From contig CALSRA010000028.1 in NCBI GenBank assembly GCA_943788635.1, positions 102,520-136,110 of the forward strand: a stretch of DNA of 33,591 bases, in the 5' to 3' direction. This DNA comes from an uncultured Alphaproteobacteria bacterium (GTDB lineage: Bacteria > Pseudomonadota > Alphaproteobacteria > UBA8366 > GCA-2717185). The notes beneath the pieces are model-generated. The model was not told the origin of the DNA and ran no database searches. It saw only the letters and a list, made by a program, of their open reading frames with translations. The translations under genes and the position numbers were made by a program. Below, piece by piece: positions 23,396-31,222 of the stretch (position 1 is the stretch's first letter; every line of letters begins with the position of its first letter).

Positions 23396-24529
23396 ATGAA
23401 GATGACAGCCGCGGTTCTGCGAACAACGGACGCGCCACAGCCATTTGCAAAGAGTTTGCCGCTGAGCATCGAGGAAGTAACCCTTGATCCGCCCGGACTG
23501 AACGAAGTGCTGGTCAAGATCGGCGGCGCCGGGCTGTGCCATTCGGACCTGTCGGTCATAAACGGGGATCGACCGCGACCGGTACCATTGGTAATGGGAC
23601 ATGAAGGCGCGGGGTCTGTCGTCGAAATCGGTCCCGGGATAACCGATGTCGCCGAAGGCGATCACGTTGTCTTCCAGTTCAGCCCCAGCTGCGGCCGTTG
23701 CCGCCGCTGCCTGGAAGGCCGGCCGCAGGTGTGCGAAACCGGGGCAAAGGCGAAGGCGGTGGGTGACCTGATGGGGGGCGGACGCCGCCTGCACGATGCT
23801 GATGGCGTGTCGCTGGCGCATCACACGGGGGTTTCCTGCTTCGCGGAATATGCCGTCGTTGACCGGGGCTCGGTTGTCGTCATCGACAAGGACCTGCCAC
23901 TGACGGAAGCCGCGCTGTTCGGTTGCGCGGTGATGACCGGCGTCGGCGCCGTTATCAATACCGCGCGTATTCTGCCCGGGGATTGTGTGGCCATTATCGG
24001 ACTTGGCGGCGTTGGTCTGAACGGCGTGCTGGGTGCGAAGCTTGGCGGTGCTGAAACGATCATCGCCATTGACCTGAATGACGACAAGCTGGGGCTGGCG
24101 CGTCAGATGGGCGCGACGCATACAGTAAATGCGAACGATGCGAATTGTGTCGAACAGGTGCGCGATCTCACCAATGGCGGCGTTGATTTCGCGATTGACC
24201 TCGCGGGCGCCATCCCGGCGATGAAGACGGCCTATGCGATTACCCGGTATGGCGGAACGGTCGTAACGGCTGGACTGTCCCCGTCTTCGGCTGAATTTGC
24301 ATTCAATCAGGGCAACCTTGTTGCCGAGGAAAAATCGATCAAAGGCAGCTATATGGGAAGCTGCGTCCCCGTGCGGGATATTCCGCGGTTCATCAGTCTT
24401 TACCGGCAGGGCCGTCTGCCGATCGACAGGCTGATCAACCGGCATGTCGGCTTCGACGAAATCAATTCAGGATTCGACCAGTTGCAGCAGGGTGAAACCG
24501 TGCGCCAGATTCTGGTGCCGCACGGCTGA
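23396..24529 (+). CDS. zinc-dependent alcohol dehydrogenase (class III-like MDR)
   Basis: 377-residue medium-chain dehydrogenase. Catalytic zinc ligands are C48 (GLCHSDLSVI) and H69 (MGHEGAG). Structural zinc ligands are C99, C102, C105 and C113 (SPSCGRCRRCLEGRPQVC). The NAD-binding loop is IIGLGGVGLN, followed by ETIIAIDLNDDKL, whose Asp favours NAD. ATG 23396 follows GGGAGG at about 7 nt spacing. The 143 bp between it and the divergent FAD oxidoreductase hold both promoters. The sequence is close to aryl-alcohol and S-(hydroxymethyl)-type dehydrogenases, but the substrate is not determinable. Confidence 0.93.
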   Translation: MKMTAAVLRTTDAPQPFAKSLPLSIEEVTLDPPGLNEVLVKIGGAGLCHSDLSVINGDRPRPVPLVMGHEGAGSVVEIGPGITDVAEGDHVVFQFSPSCGRCRRCLEGRPQVCETGAKAKAVGDLMGGGRRLHDADGVSLAHHTGVSCFAEYAVVDRGSVVVIDKDLPLTEAALFGCAVMTGVGAVINTARILPGDCVAIIGLGGVGLNGVLGAKLGGAETIIAIDLNDDKLGLARQMGATHTVNANDANCVEQVRDLTNGGVDFAIDLAGAIPAMKTAYAITRYGGTVVTAGLSPSSAEFAFNQGNLVAEEKSIKGSYMGSCVPVRDIPRFISLYRQGRLPIDRLINRHVGFDEINSGFDQLQQGETVRQILVPHG

Positions 24530-24610
24530 AGCGACAGGTGGCCGGGTGAAATTAATGTTCGCCGTGATTGCGCAGTGTTACAATTATAGCGGGTAGGGGG
24601 CTCAGCCAGG

Positions 24611-25798
24611 ATGACCGGACCACTTGATGGTTTCAGGATCGTCGATCTGACGACAATGATCGCCGGACCGTGGGCGACAATGATACTGGGCGACCAGGGT
24701 GCTGATGTGATCAAGGTGGAATCACGCGGCAGTGGCGACCATGTGCGATCCGGTGGTAACCGGCGCGCCGGGCTCGCGGCACATTTCCTCAATAACAATC
24801 GTAACAAGCGGTCCATCAGTATGGATCTAAAGGACCCGCGCGGACGCGATGCCTTCCTGCGACTGGCAGCAACGGCCGACGTGGTGGTGCAGAATTTTCG
24901 GCCAGGGGTGGTCGAGCGGCTTGGCATTGACGAGCCGGCGGTTCGGGCGCTGGCCCCCAATGTGGTCTATGTCTCGATCAGTGGCTTTGGTGAGACCGGA
25001 CCGTATTCGGGAAAGCCGGTTTACGACCCGATTGTTCAGGCAATTTCGGGGCTCGCATCCGTGCAGGGCGGCGCTGATGACCGTCGGCCGCGGCTGATCC
25101 GCACCATCGTTCCCGACAAGGTGACGGCGATTACCGCATCACAGGCGATCACCGCGGCGCTGTTGGCGCGGGAGCGTACGGGCGAGGGACAGCATGTTCG
25201 CCTGTCCATGCTCGATTCGATTGTTTCGTTCCTGTGGGCATCGGATATGGGCAGCCAGACCTTTCCGGATTCTGAAATCAGTGAACAGCGCGCCGCCAGT
25301 TTTGTTGACCTGATCTATGAAACGCAGAACGGCCATATGAGTGTCGCGGTGATGACCAACCGCCAGTGGGCCGGGCTGTGCCGCGTGCTGGAAAAGCCGG
25401 AATGGCTTGACGATGAACGTTTCAACAGCCCCGAGATGCGGGATCGGAATATCGACGAACGATTGCGTCTGACGCAGGAAGTTCTGCTGACCCGGAATAC
25501 CGAAGAATGGATGGCGCTTCTGGAGCAGGAACATGTGCCCTGTGCGCCGGTTCTGCATCGTCGGCAGTTGCGCGACGATCCGCAGGTTCAGGCAAACGGG
25601 ATCATTGTTGAAACAGATCATCCCTATGCGGGCCGGTTGCGGCAGGCACGGGCGGCGGCGCGCTTTGAGGCGACACCGTCATCGATACGACGCGGCGCCC
25701 CGCAATTGGGCGAACATACTGACGAGCTATTGGGCGAAGCCGGGTTTTCCGGCGATGAAATCGCGGCGCTGCGCAGCGCTGCCGTTGTGGGGGAATAA
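24611..25798 (+). CDS. CaiB/BaiF family CoA-transferase
   Basis: 395-residue class III CoA-transferase, a normal length. The family start LDGFRIVDLTTMIAGPWATMILGDQGADVIKVESRGSGD is clear. NRNKRSISMDLKDPRGRDAF, VVQNFRPGVVERLGID and VYVSISGFGETGPY also match. The catalytic aspartate is D139 in KPVYDPIVQAISG. AGGGGG precedes ATG 24611. Its stop shares a base with the next gene's start (TAATG), so it is coupled to the luciferase-like protein. It moves CoA from one acyl-CoA to a carboxylic acid, and the acid is unknown. Confidence 0.94.
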   Translation: MTGPLDGFRIVDLTTMIAGPWATMILGDQGADVIKVESRGSGDHVRSGGNRRAGLAAHFLNNNRNKRSISMDLKDPRGRDAFLRLAATADVVVQNFRPGVVERLGIDEPAVRALAPNVVYVSISGFGETGPYSGKPVYDPIVQAISGLASVQGGADDRRPRLIRTIVPDKVTAITASQAITAALLARERTGEGQHVRLSMLDSIVSFLWASDMGSQTFPDSEISEQRAASFVDLIYETQNGHMSVAVMTNRQWAGLCRVLEKPEWLDDERFNSPEMRDRNIDERLRLTQEVLLTRNTEEWMALLEQEHVPCAPVLHRRQLRDDPQVQANGIIVETDHPYAGRLRQARAAARFEATPSSIRRGAPQLGEHTDELLGEAGFSGDEIAALRSAAVVGE

Positions 25799-26709
25799 TG
25801 CCGCAGAAACCGCCGGCTCTCAGTCTCGTTGCCGTGCCGGGCAGACGGATCATGACGCTTGAACTTGCCCGCGAAATTGAAGCGCGCGGGTTTTCCGGAA
25901 TTTACTGCCCCAGTATTGCGGGCGGTCTGGCCTTGTGCGAAGGCATTGCCCAGGTGACGGAAACCATCAAGTTCGGTACCTCCGTGTCGCCGATCTATAC
26001 GCGACCACCGATGGATTATGCCCAGAATGCCAGCTTCATTCACGAAGTGTCGGGCGGGCGATTCCGGTTTGGTGTCGGCGTCAGCCATGCGCCATCAATG
26101 TCACGGATGGGGCTAGAGGTCGGGAAGCCCGTTACGGAAATGCGGGCCTTCGCGGAAGCCTATCACAAGGTCACCGGTGTCGGTAACAAGCCGCCGCTCG
26201 TTCTGGCGACATTGCGCAAGCGTATGATCGCGCTGGCCGGGGAAGTTGGTGACGGCATGGTCTTCGCCAACGGTGCCCGTTCGCATATGCGGGAATCGCT
26301 GTCTGCCGTGCCGCAGTCGCGGCGCGATGACCGGAAGTTCTTTATCGGAAATATGATTCCCGTCTGCATCAGTGATGATCTTGAAGCCGCACGGGCGGTG
26401 CACCGGCGCAATCTGACCCATTATGCGAAGCTGCCCAATTACCGGAATTATTGGCGGGAAGCGGGTTACGAGGAAGAAATGGCGGCGATTGAAGCCGTTA
26501 TTGCATCCGGCAATGAAGAACGCATTCCCGCGCTACTGACGAACCGGTGGCTGGATGACACGACGCTGTCCGGACCGCCATCCCGGGTCAGGGAAGGGCT
26601 GGATGCCTGGTATGATGCGGGGATTAAAACGCCAATTCTTGTACCGTCATCGGCTGCCGGCAACCAGATGAAAGCCTTTCAGGAAGTGTTCTCCACGTTC
26701 GGCAATTGA
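25798..26709 (+). CDS. second luciferase-like (LLM class) flavin oxidoreductase
   Basis: 303-residue protein of the luciferase-like superfamily, from a different branch than the one at 20168. The barrel motifs are LSLVAVPGRRIMTLELAREIEARGFSGIYCPS, IKFGTSVSPIYTRPPMDYAQNASFIHEVSGGRFRFGVGVSHAPSMSRMGL and AGEVGDGMVFANGARSH. It is translationally coupled to the CoA-transferase (TAATG), so the two probably serve one pathway. Relatives use FMN or F420, and neither is decided here. A hairpin and then the selenoprotein gene, on the other strand, follow. Confidence 0.92.
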   Translation: MPQKPPALSLVAVPGRRIMTLELAREIEARGFSGIYCPSIAGGLALCEGIAQVTETIKFGTSVSPIYTRPPMDYAQNASFIHEVSGGRFRFGVGVSHAPSMSRMGLEVGKPVTEMRAFAEAYHKVTGVGNKPPLVLATLRKRMIALAGEVGDGMVFANGARSHMRESLSAVPQSRRDDRKFFIGNMIPVCISDDLEAARAVHRRNLTHYAKLPNYRNYWREAGYEEEMAAIEAVIASGNEERIPALLTNRWLDDTTLSGPPSRVREGLDAWYDAGIKTPILVPSSAAGNQMKAFQEVFSTFGN

Positions 26710-26760
26710 CGTGTCGTTTCGGTAGGCCCGGGGCAACTTGAATGACGACGGCAAGGCTGC

Positions 26761-26784
26761 CCGGATGTGCCGAAGGCACTCCGG
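26761..26784. terminator. hairpin between convergent luciferase-like and selenoprotein genes
   Basis: Arms CCGGA-T-GTGCC (26761-26771) and GGCAC-TCCGG (26775-26784) pair over 10 bp with one bulged T and a GAA loop. They lie between the luciferase-like stop (26709) and the selenoprotein stop (26801). It is followed by ACAACCTTGTTT on the plus strand. No T-run follows on the minus strand, so it is a weak terminator at best. Confidence 0.5.
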
Positions 26785-26800
26785 ACAACCTTGTTTCGCG

Positions 26801-27271
26801 CTATTTCTGCGACTCGCGGAAATTTATCATTTTGATGACGTCCTGCGGGTCCATCCGGCCAATCGGTCCCGAACTGTATGTGGACGACACCACGGTACCA
26901 TCCTGGGCAAGAATGAATTCGGTGGCGTGGAAAATGCCCCGCCGTTCTTCCCACCATGCACCGATACTGTCCGCGTCGTCCCGGGTCAGGCCAAATCCAA
27001 CCGGATAGGACAGGGGTTCCGCTATCTCAGTTGCCTTATCTTCGGCGTCGACGCTGGCAGCATAAACGCTGGCGCCGATCTCTCGCAAAGCATCACTTTC
27101 CTTTTCAAAGGCGGCTAACTGCCGCCGGCAGTAAGGTCACCAATGGCCCCGATAAAACAGGACGATATTGTATTTGGTATCGAATGCTTCCGGGATCTTC
27201 AGCGTGCCACCGCCAACAAGATTCCATGACATGCCGGGAAACGTATTTCCCGTTTCGAGTTTCTGCCCCAT
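26801..27271 (-). CDS. selenocysteine-containing peroxiredoxin-like protein (TGA = Sec at residue 45)
   Basis: 156-residue thioredoxin-fold protein of the AhpC/TSA peroxiredoxin-like group, reading MGQKLETGNTFPGMSWNLVG...NIVLFYRGHW-U-PYCRRQLAAFEKE...TEFILAQDGTVVSS. The conserved family motif is YRGxWCPYCRxxL. Here the first cysteine codon is an in-frame TGA at 27137-27139 (U45), with C48 completing a U-P-Y-C redox pair. Downstream of the TGA, 111 codons remain open and family-like to TAG 26801-26803. A SECIS-like hairpin follows (27110-27126). ATG 27271 has AGGAG about 8 nt upstream. It probably reduces peroxides or disulfides in the cytoplasm. The alternative, a nonsense mutation of TGC or TGT, would not explain the hairpin and the undamaged downstream frame. 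Sec machinery genes are not in the window. Confidence 0.85.
27110..27126 (-). promoter_or_regulatory. bacterial SECIS-like hairpin
   Basis: On the minus strand the mRNA after the TGA forms GGCGGC-AGTTA-GCCGCC: a perfect 6-bp GC stem (27126-27121 with 27115-27110) and a 5-nt loop (27120-27116). The loop begins 17 nt after the TGA, leaving 16 nt between them, and has G as its second base. From what I know of bacterial SECIS elements, they lie inside the reading frame just after UGA with an apical loop bearing an early G, about 16-37 nt away. The hairpin codes for R-Q-L-A-A of the protein. Confidence 0.75.
27137..27139 (-). other. in-frame TGA, predicted selenocysteine codon
   Basis: The trinucleotide TCA on the plus strand is TGA on the coding strand, immediately after the TGG for W44 and before CCT-TAC-TGC (P-Y-C). 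It occupies the position of the catalytic cysteine of this peroxiredoxin-like family. Confidence 0.85.
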
Positions 27272-27386
27272 ATTTAGACTCCTGAAGTTGTGCAGAGCGT
27301 AAAACGAACGCAGACCAGTTGAACAGAGTCGCCACAATCTGACAATGCCGCGGGGCTATTGCGTTCTTGCCCGGAACAACCGGTTT

Positions 27387-30300
27387 CTAGGAGTTCAGCG
27401 CTTCGTGGACTTTTTGTGCGAGTATGGCGCGCCGGAACGGTTTTTGTAGCAGACCAATGTCTTGCACGGTGCTATCCGGAAAGGTGGAATGTTCGGAATA
27501 GCCGGACATAAACAGCACATTGATATCGGCTTGATGCTTGGTCATCTCGCGGGCGAGTGCCGTTCCATCCATGCCGCCAGGCAACACAACATCGGTCAGT
27601 AGCAGATCAATTCTTCCCGTAATCGTCTTCTGTTGCAGTGCGTCACGGGCATTTTCAGCGGCGAATATCGTGTACCCAAGACCTTCCAGCTGCGCGACAG
27701 CCAGCATTCGCAGGTCAGGGTCGTCTTCCACGACAAGTATTTTCTCGCCCTGACCAACAGGGATTTCCTGTGCCAGGCTGGGGGCGATAGCCGTCTCAAA
27801 CGCAGATGATCTCGGCAGGTACAAGCTTACTGTTGTGCCCTGGTCAACTTTGCTTTTCAGGGAGACATGCCCTTTGGATTGCTTGGCAAACCCAAACACC
27901 ATGCTGAGACCGAGACCCGAACCCTGACCGACTTTCTTGGTCGTGAAAAAGGGTTCGAATGCGTGGTCGATAACGTCGTGTGACATGCCGGTGCCCGTAT
28001 CGGTGACAGACAACTCGACATATTCTCCGGGCTCCAGCTCCTGCTCTGCGGCGGTGAATGTTTTGTCGAGAACGATGTTTGCCGTCGAAAGGGTCAATCG
28101 ACCGCCGTTCGGCATTGAGTCTCTGGCATTGATGGCGAGGTTCAATATGGCGGCTTCAACCTGTGACGGGTCGGCATTGCATTGCCATAGATTGGGGGCC
28201 TTCACCAGGCTGGTCTCGACCGTTTCGCCAAGGGTGCGGATTAACATCTCGTGCATCTGGGAGATCTGTATGTTCAGGTCGATACTTTTCGGCGCCAGCG
28301 GCTGACGGCGCGAGAACGCGAGAAGCTGTCGGGTCAGTTCGCCGCCATGCAGCGCAGCCTTCGTTGCCACTTTCACCATTTCGTGCAGTTCGTGCTGATC
28401 GCGCAGTTGTTCTTCCAGAAAATCCAGATTGCCGATAACCACGCCCAGAAGATTGTTGAAGTCATGGGCGACACCGCCGGTCAATTGACCGACCACTTCC
28501 ATCTTCTGGGACTGGCGGAGTTGTTCTTCGACCTTTCGCTGTTCGGAAATGTCGACGGAGACGGTGCCGATACTGATGATTTCATCATGCTCATCGAAGA
28601 CAGGGAACTTGGTAATGCTCATCCTGGTCCGCTCTTCGACGCCGATCATCATCCGGTCCTGAGTGATGGCTTTTCTGGTCTCCATGACGCGCCGAATATG
28701 CTCGTCGATTATTTGCAGGTCTTCGGGGTTTTTGTGCACATCGGCGTCTGTCAGTCCGACGATGTCATCCTTGTCGAGTCCGATGATCTGGTTGAAACGC
28801 TCATTTGTTAACTGGAAGGTGGAGTCGCTGACCCGCAGCAGGGTGAGAAAGGCCGGTATATGTTCGACGATGGCGTTTAGAAGCGCTTCACGTTCCCGGA
28901 TTGCGGCCTGTGCTCGTGACAGATCTGTTACATCCTGTGCGACGACAAGAACGCTGGATGAATCGTCTTCAGATCCAGCCATCGGGACAATGTTCAACAG
29001 GGCTTCGCTATCGGTCCAGTGTACTGGCTGTATTGTCGCATTTACGAGTGGAACGCGGGACTGCATAACCTCCATGGCGAGGGACCGGAAATTCGCGCCG
29101 TCCTTGGGGCCGAACAGCTCTTCGTCGAGCTTTCCTTTGAAATCCACCGTAGCCCGGCCCATCTTATCGGCACCGTATTTGTTGATGAAAATGTAGCGTC
29201 CATCGCTGTTCAGCAGGGAGACATGGACCGGCAGGTTGTCCAGAATACTACTTAACAAAGTCGACTGTGCGGAAAGCTTTTTTTCCAGCCTGACCTGTCT
29301 GGTTACATCGGTTCCCGTGCCCCGGTATCCGGTAAAATTACCCTGGATGTCGAAAACAGGGCGCCCATTTATTGAGAGGTAATAGTCCGAGCCATCAAGG
29401 GTATAGGTGTATTGGAAATTCCGGAACGGACGGTGGGCGTTCATGTCCTCCCAGTTCTGCCGCGATTGTTCGTCATTGAGGTTCACGTTCGCTATTTCCT
29501 GGCGAGTCTTGCCCAGATGGTCATGGCGCTCCGCTTCCGGAATCATACTCTGCGGGTCGAAGAACGACTTGAACCGATGATTTGTGTCTGTTTCCCAGAA
29601 CCAGTCCGACGCTGATTTTGCAAAATCCTGAAAGCGGGCTTCGCTTTCCCGCAGTGATTCCTCGATGCGCTGTCTTTCGATATTTTCCTGCTGTAGCGCC
29701 GCATTGGAGGCATCGAGTTTGCTGGTCCGTTCGATGACTCGTTGTTCCAGCTTTTCGTTGGCTTCCCGCAGCAGTTGTTCGGTGCGCCTGCGTTCGGTTG
29801 TATCAACGGTATGCGCGACGAAATATTGCGGTGCGCCATTCTCATCGCGGACAAGCGATCCCGTGACTTCCCCCCAGACAATTTCACCATCCATCCGGCG
29901 GTAGCTGCGTTCGTTGTTGTAGGTCGTTCTAATTCCCTGGATGACCTCCTGACGAAGCTTATTGTCTGTCCGGTAGTCTTCAGGGTTGGTGATTGCCGTA
30001 TTCATGGATGTATCAAGCAGCGCTTCGACCGAGGAGCCAAGGAATTCGGCCAAAGCATGATTCAGCTTCAGGCGCTTTCCTTCAGGTGATAACAGCGCGA
30101 TGCCGTTCGGGGCGAACTCGAATGCATGGCGGAACCGTCGTTCACTTTCCGCCAGGGCTTTTTCCGCGCGTTCCCGTTCGGCGATTTCATGATGGATTTC
30201 CTGAGTACGGGCTTCGACATGCTCTTCCAGAGTGGCCCGAATTTTCAGTAATTCCGCTTCTGATCGTTGGAGGGCGAGTTCCGCTGTTTTTTCAGCCGTG

Positions 30301-31073
30301 ATATCGCGCCCGATGCCGCGATAGCCTTTGAATTGACCGGTTTCGTCAAAAAATGGCTGACCGCTTACGGACAGCCATTTGGATTCCAGATCATCGGCAA
30401 CCCGGAAATAGCTGAAGTTCAGAAACGGTTCCCTGTTGCGCAGATGAAGCAGGTGTTCTGCCCAAACGGACCTGTCATAATCATCGCCTAACATGTCTTC
30501 CCGCGTTTTCCCGTAATACCAATCCGGCGGTGTACCAAGAACCTGTTCAATATTCGGCGAACAATAAACAAACCGGAGATTCTCGTCGGTCTCCCAAAGC
30601 CATTCTGAAGAGGACTTTGCGAAATAGCGCAACTTGTCGTCACTATTGGCTTCGACGTCTCCGGCGTTTTTCAGATCGGTGATATCGGTACTGGTGCACA
30701 CAAGACCGCCGCCCGGCGTTTCTTGCTCCATAACGCGGATGACACGACCGTCGAGCAGCGTGACATCCTTGATCTTTTCGATGCTGGCCAGCGATGCCAG
30801 GCGCGCTTCCAGCCAGCGGCCGGAATCTGCAAAGTTTCCGGCATAAGCCTTGATGATGTTACGGCGGCTAAATCCGGGCCTGAAGTAGGGCGCGCATTCT
30901 GTGAACATTTCCCGATGCGCCGGGCTGCAGGCAACAAATCCGCCATCGCCGTCATACTCGACCACGGCGCCTGGAAAATGTGCATACGGGTTTGTCGGAA
31001 TGTCGTCCCCGCCATGCCCTGGGTCGCCAGGAACGAATCGGAGCGAAGTATCAGAGGTACCATCGTTAGTCAT
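27387..31073 (-). CDS. multi-PAS hybrid sensor histidine kinase
   Basis: 1228-residue soluble signalling kinase with no obvious membrane segment. There are about six PAS domains (roughly 33-135, 145-262, 308-430, 475-595, 602-722 and 722-848), with coiled-coil linkers around 262-310 and 430-475. HisKA has the phosphoacceptor H870 in VAHDFNNLLG. The ATP domain has the N-box ILNLAINARDSM, G1 DTGTGM (1025-1030) and G2 GSGLGLSMV (1051-1059). A receiver (about 1111-1225) has D1161 in LLLTDVVLPGGMDG, S1190 and K1211. The PAS repeats share the SSEWLWETDEN/SASDWFWETDTN motif, so some are internal duplications. The HDFNNLL box is of the alphaproteobacterial type. It is divergent from the TPR-SPOR gene. 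The signals are unknown, though multiple PAS suggest redox, light or small-molecule cues. Confidence 0.94.
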   Translation of the reverse strand: MTNDGTSDTSLRFVPGDPGHGGDDIPTNPYAHFPGAVVEYDGDGGFVACSPAHREMFTECAPYFRPGFSRRNIIKAYAGNFADSGRWLEARLASLASIEKIKDVTLLDGRVIRVMEQETPGGGLVCTSTDITDLKNAGDVEANSDDKLRYFAKSSSEWLWETDENLRFVYCSPNIEQVLGTPPDWYYGKTREDMLGDDYDRSVWAEHLLHLRNREPFLNFSYFRVADDLESKWLSVSGQPFFDETGQFKGYRGIGRDITAEKTAELALQRSEAELLKIRATLEEHVEARTQEIHHEIAERERAEKALAESERRFRHAFEFAPNGIALLSPEGKRLKLNHALAEFLGSSVEALLDTSMNTAITNPEDYRTDNKLRQEVIQGIRTTYNNERSYRRMDGEIVWGEVTGSLVRDENGAPQYFVAHTVDTTERRRTEQLLREANEKLEQRVIERTSKLDASNAALQQENIERQRIEESLRESEARFQDFAKSASDWFWETDTNHRFKSFFDPQSMIPEAERHDHLGKTRQEIANVNLNDEQSRQNWEDMNAHRPFRNFQYTYTLDGSDYYLSINGRPVFDIQGNFTGYRGTGTDVTRQVRLEKKLSAQSTLLSSILDNLPVHVSLLNSDGRYIFINKYGADKMGRATVDFKGKLDEELFGPKDGANFRSLAMEVMQSRVPLVNATIQPVHWTDSEALLNIVPMAGSEDDSSSVLVVAQDVTDLSRAQAAIREREALLNAIVEHIPAFLTLLRVSDSTFQLTNERFNQIIGLDKDDIVGLTDADVHKNPEDLQIIDEHIRRVMETRKAITQDRMMIGVEERTRMSITKFPVFDEHDEIISIGTVSVDISEQRKVEEQLRQSQKMEVVGQLTGGVAHDFNNLLGVVIGNLDFLEEQLRDQHELHEMVKVATKAALHGGELTRQLLAFSRRQPLAPKSIDLNIQISQMHEMLIRTLGETVETSLVKAPNLWQCNADPSQVEAAILNLAINARDSMPNGGRLTLSTANIVLDKTFTAAEQELEPGEYVELSVTDTGTGMSHDVIDHAFEPFFTTKKVGQGSGLGLSMVFGFAKQSKGHVSLKSKVDQGTTVSLYLPRSSAFETAIAPSLAQEIPVGQGEKILVVEDDPDLRMLAVAQLEGLGYTIFAAENARDALQQKTITGRIDLLLTDVVLPGGMDGTALAREMTKHQADINVLFMSGYSEHSTFPDSTVQDIGLLQKPFRRAILAQKVHEALNS

Positions 31074-31222
31074 AGTCGCCGCACTTTAGAAATATATGCT
31101 TCATGATTGTTTAACGTGCCCCAGTTTATACCCTCGCGGAGGGCTTGCAGCGATAATGTGATGGCATTGCATCGGTTGATTTTAGTCTTGCTCCGCACTT
31201 GTCCCGCCGTATCCTGACCGGG

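Noticed and set aside
23324..24445. 373-codon open frame on the minus strand
   Set aside because: Antisense to the alcohol dehydrogenase, whose zinc and NAD motifs are complete on the plus strand.
27117..27131. Alternative hairpin ACTGCC-GGC-GGCAGT directly after the TGA
   Set aside because: It is also a perfect 6-bp stem, but its 3-nt loop begins only 10 nt after the TGA, closer than the spacing known for bacterial SECIS elements; the GGCGGC-AGTTA-GCCGCC stem fits better.
26801..27337. Reading the two halves at 27137-27271 and 26801-27088 as separate small genes, or as a pseudogene with a nonsense mutation
   Set aside because: The TGA falls exactly on the catalytic cysteine, both flanks are in frame and conserved, and a SECIS-like hairpin follows; selenocysteine explains all of this. 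Independent genes would lack ribosome sites and complete domains.
27950..27970. GGTTCGAATGC motif resembling a tRNA T-arm
   Set aside because: It lies inside the kinase ATP-binding domain coding region and has no accompanying acceptor or anticodon stems. No tRNA was found elsewhere by eye.
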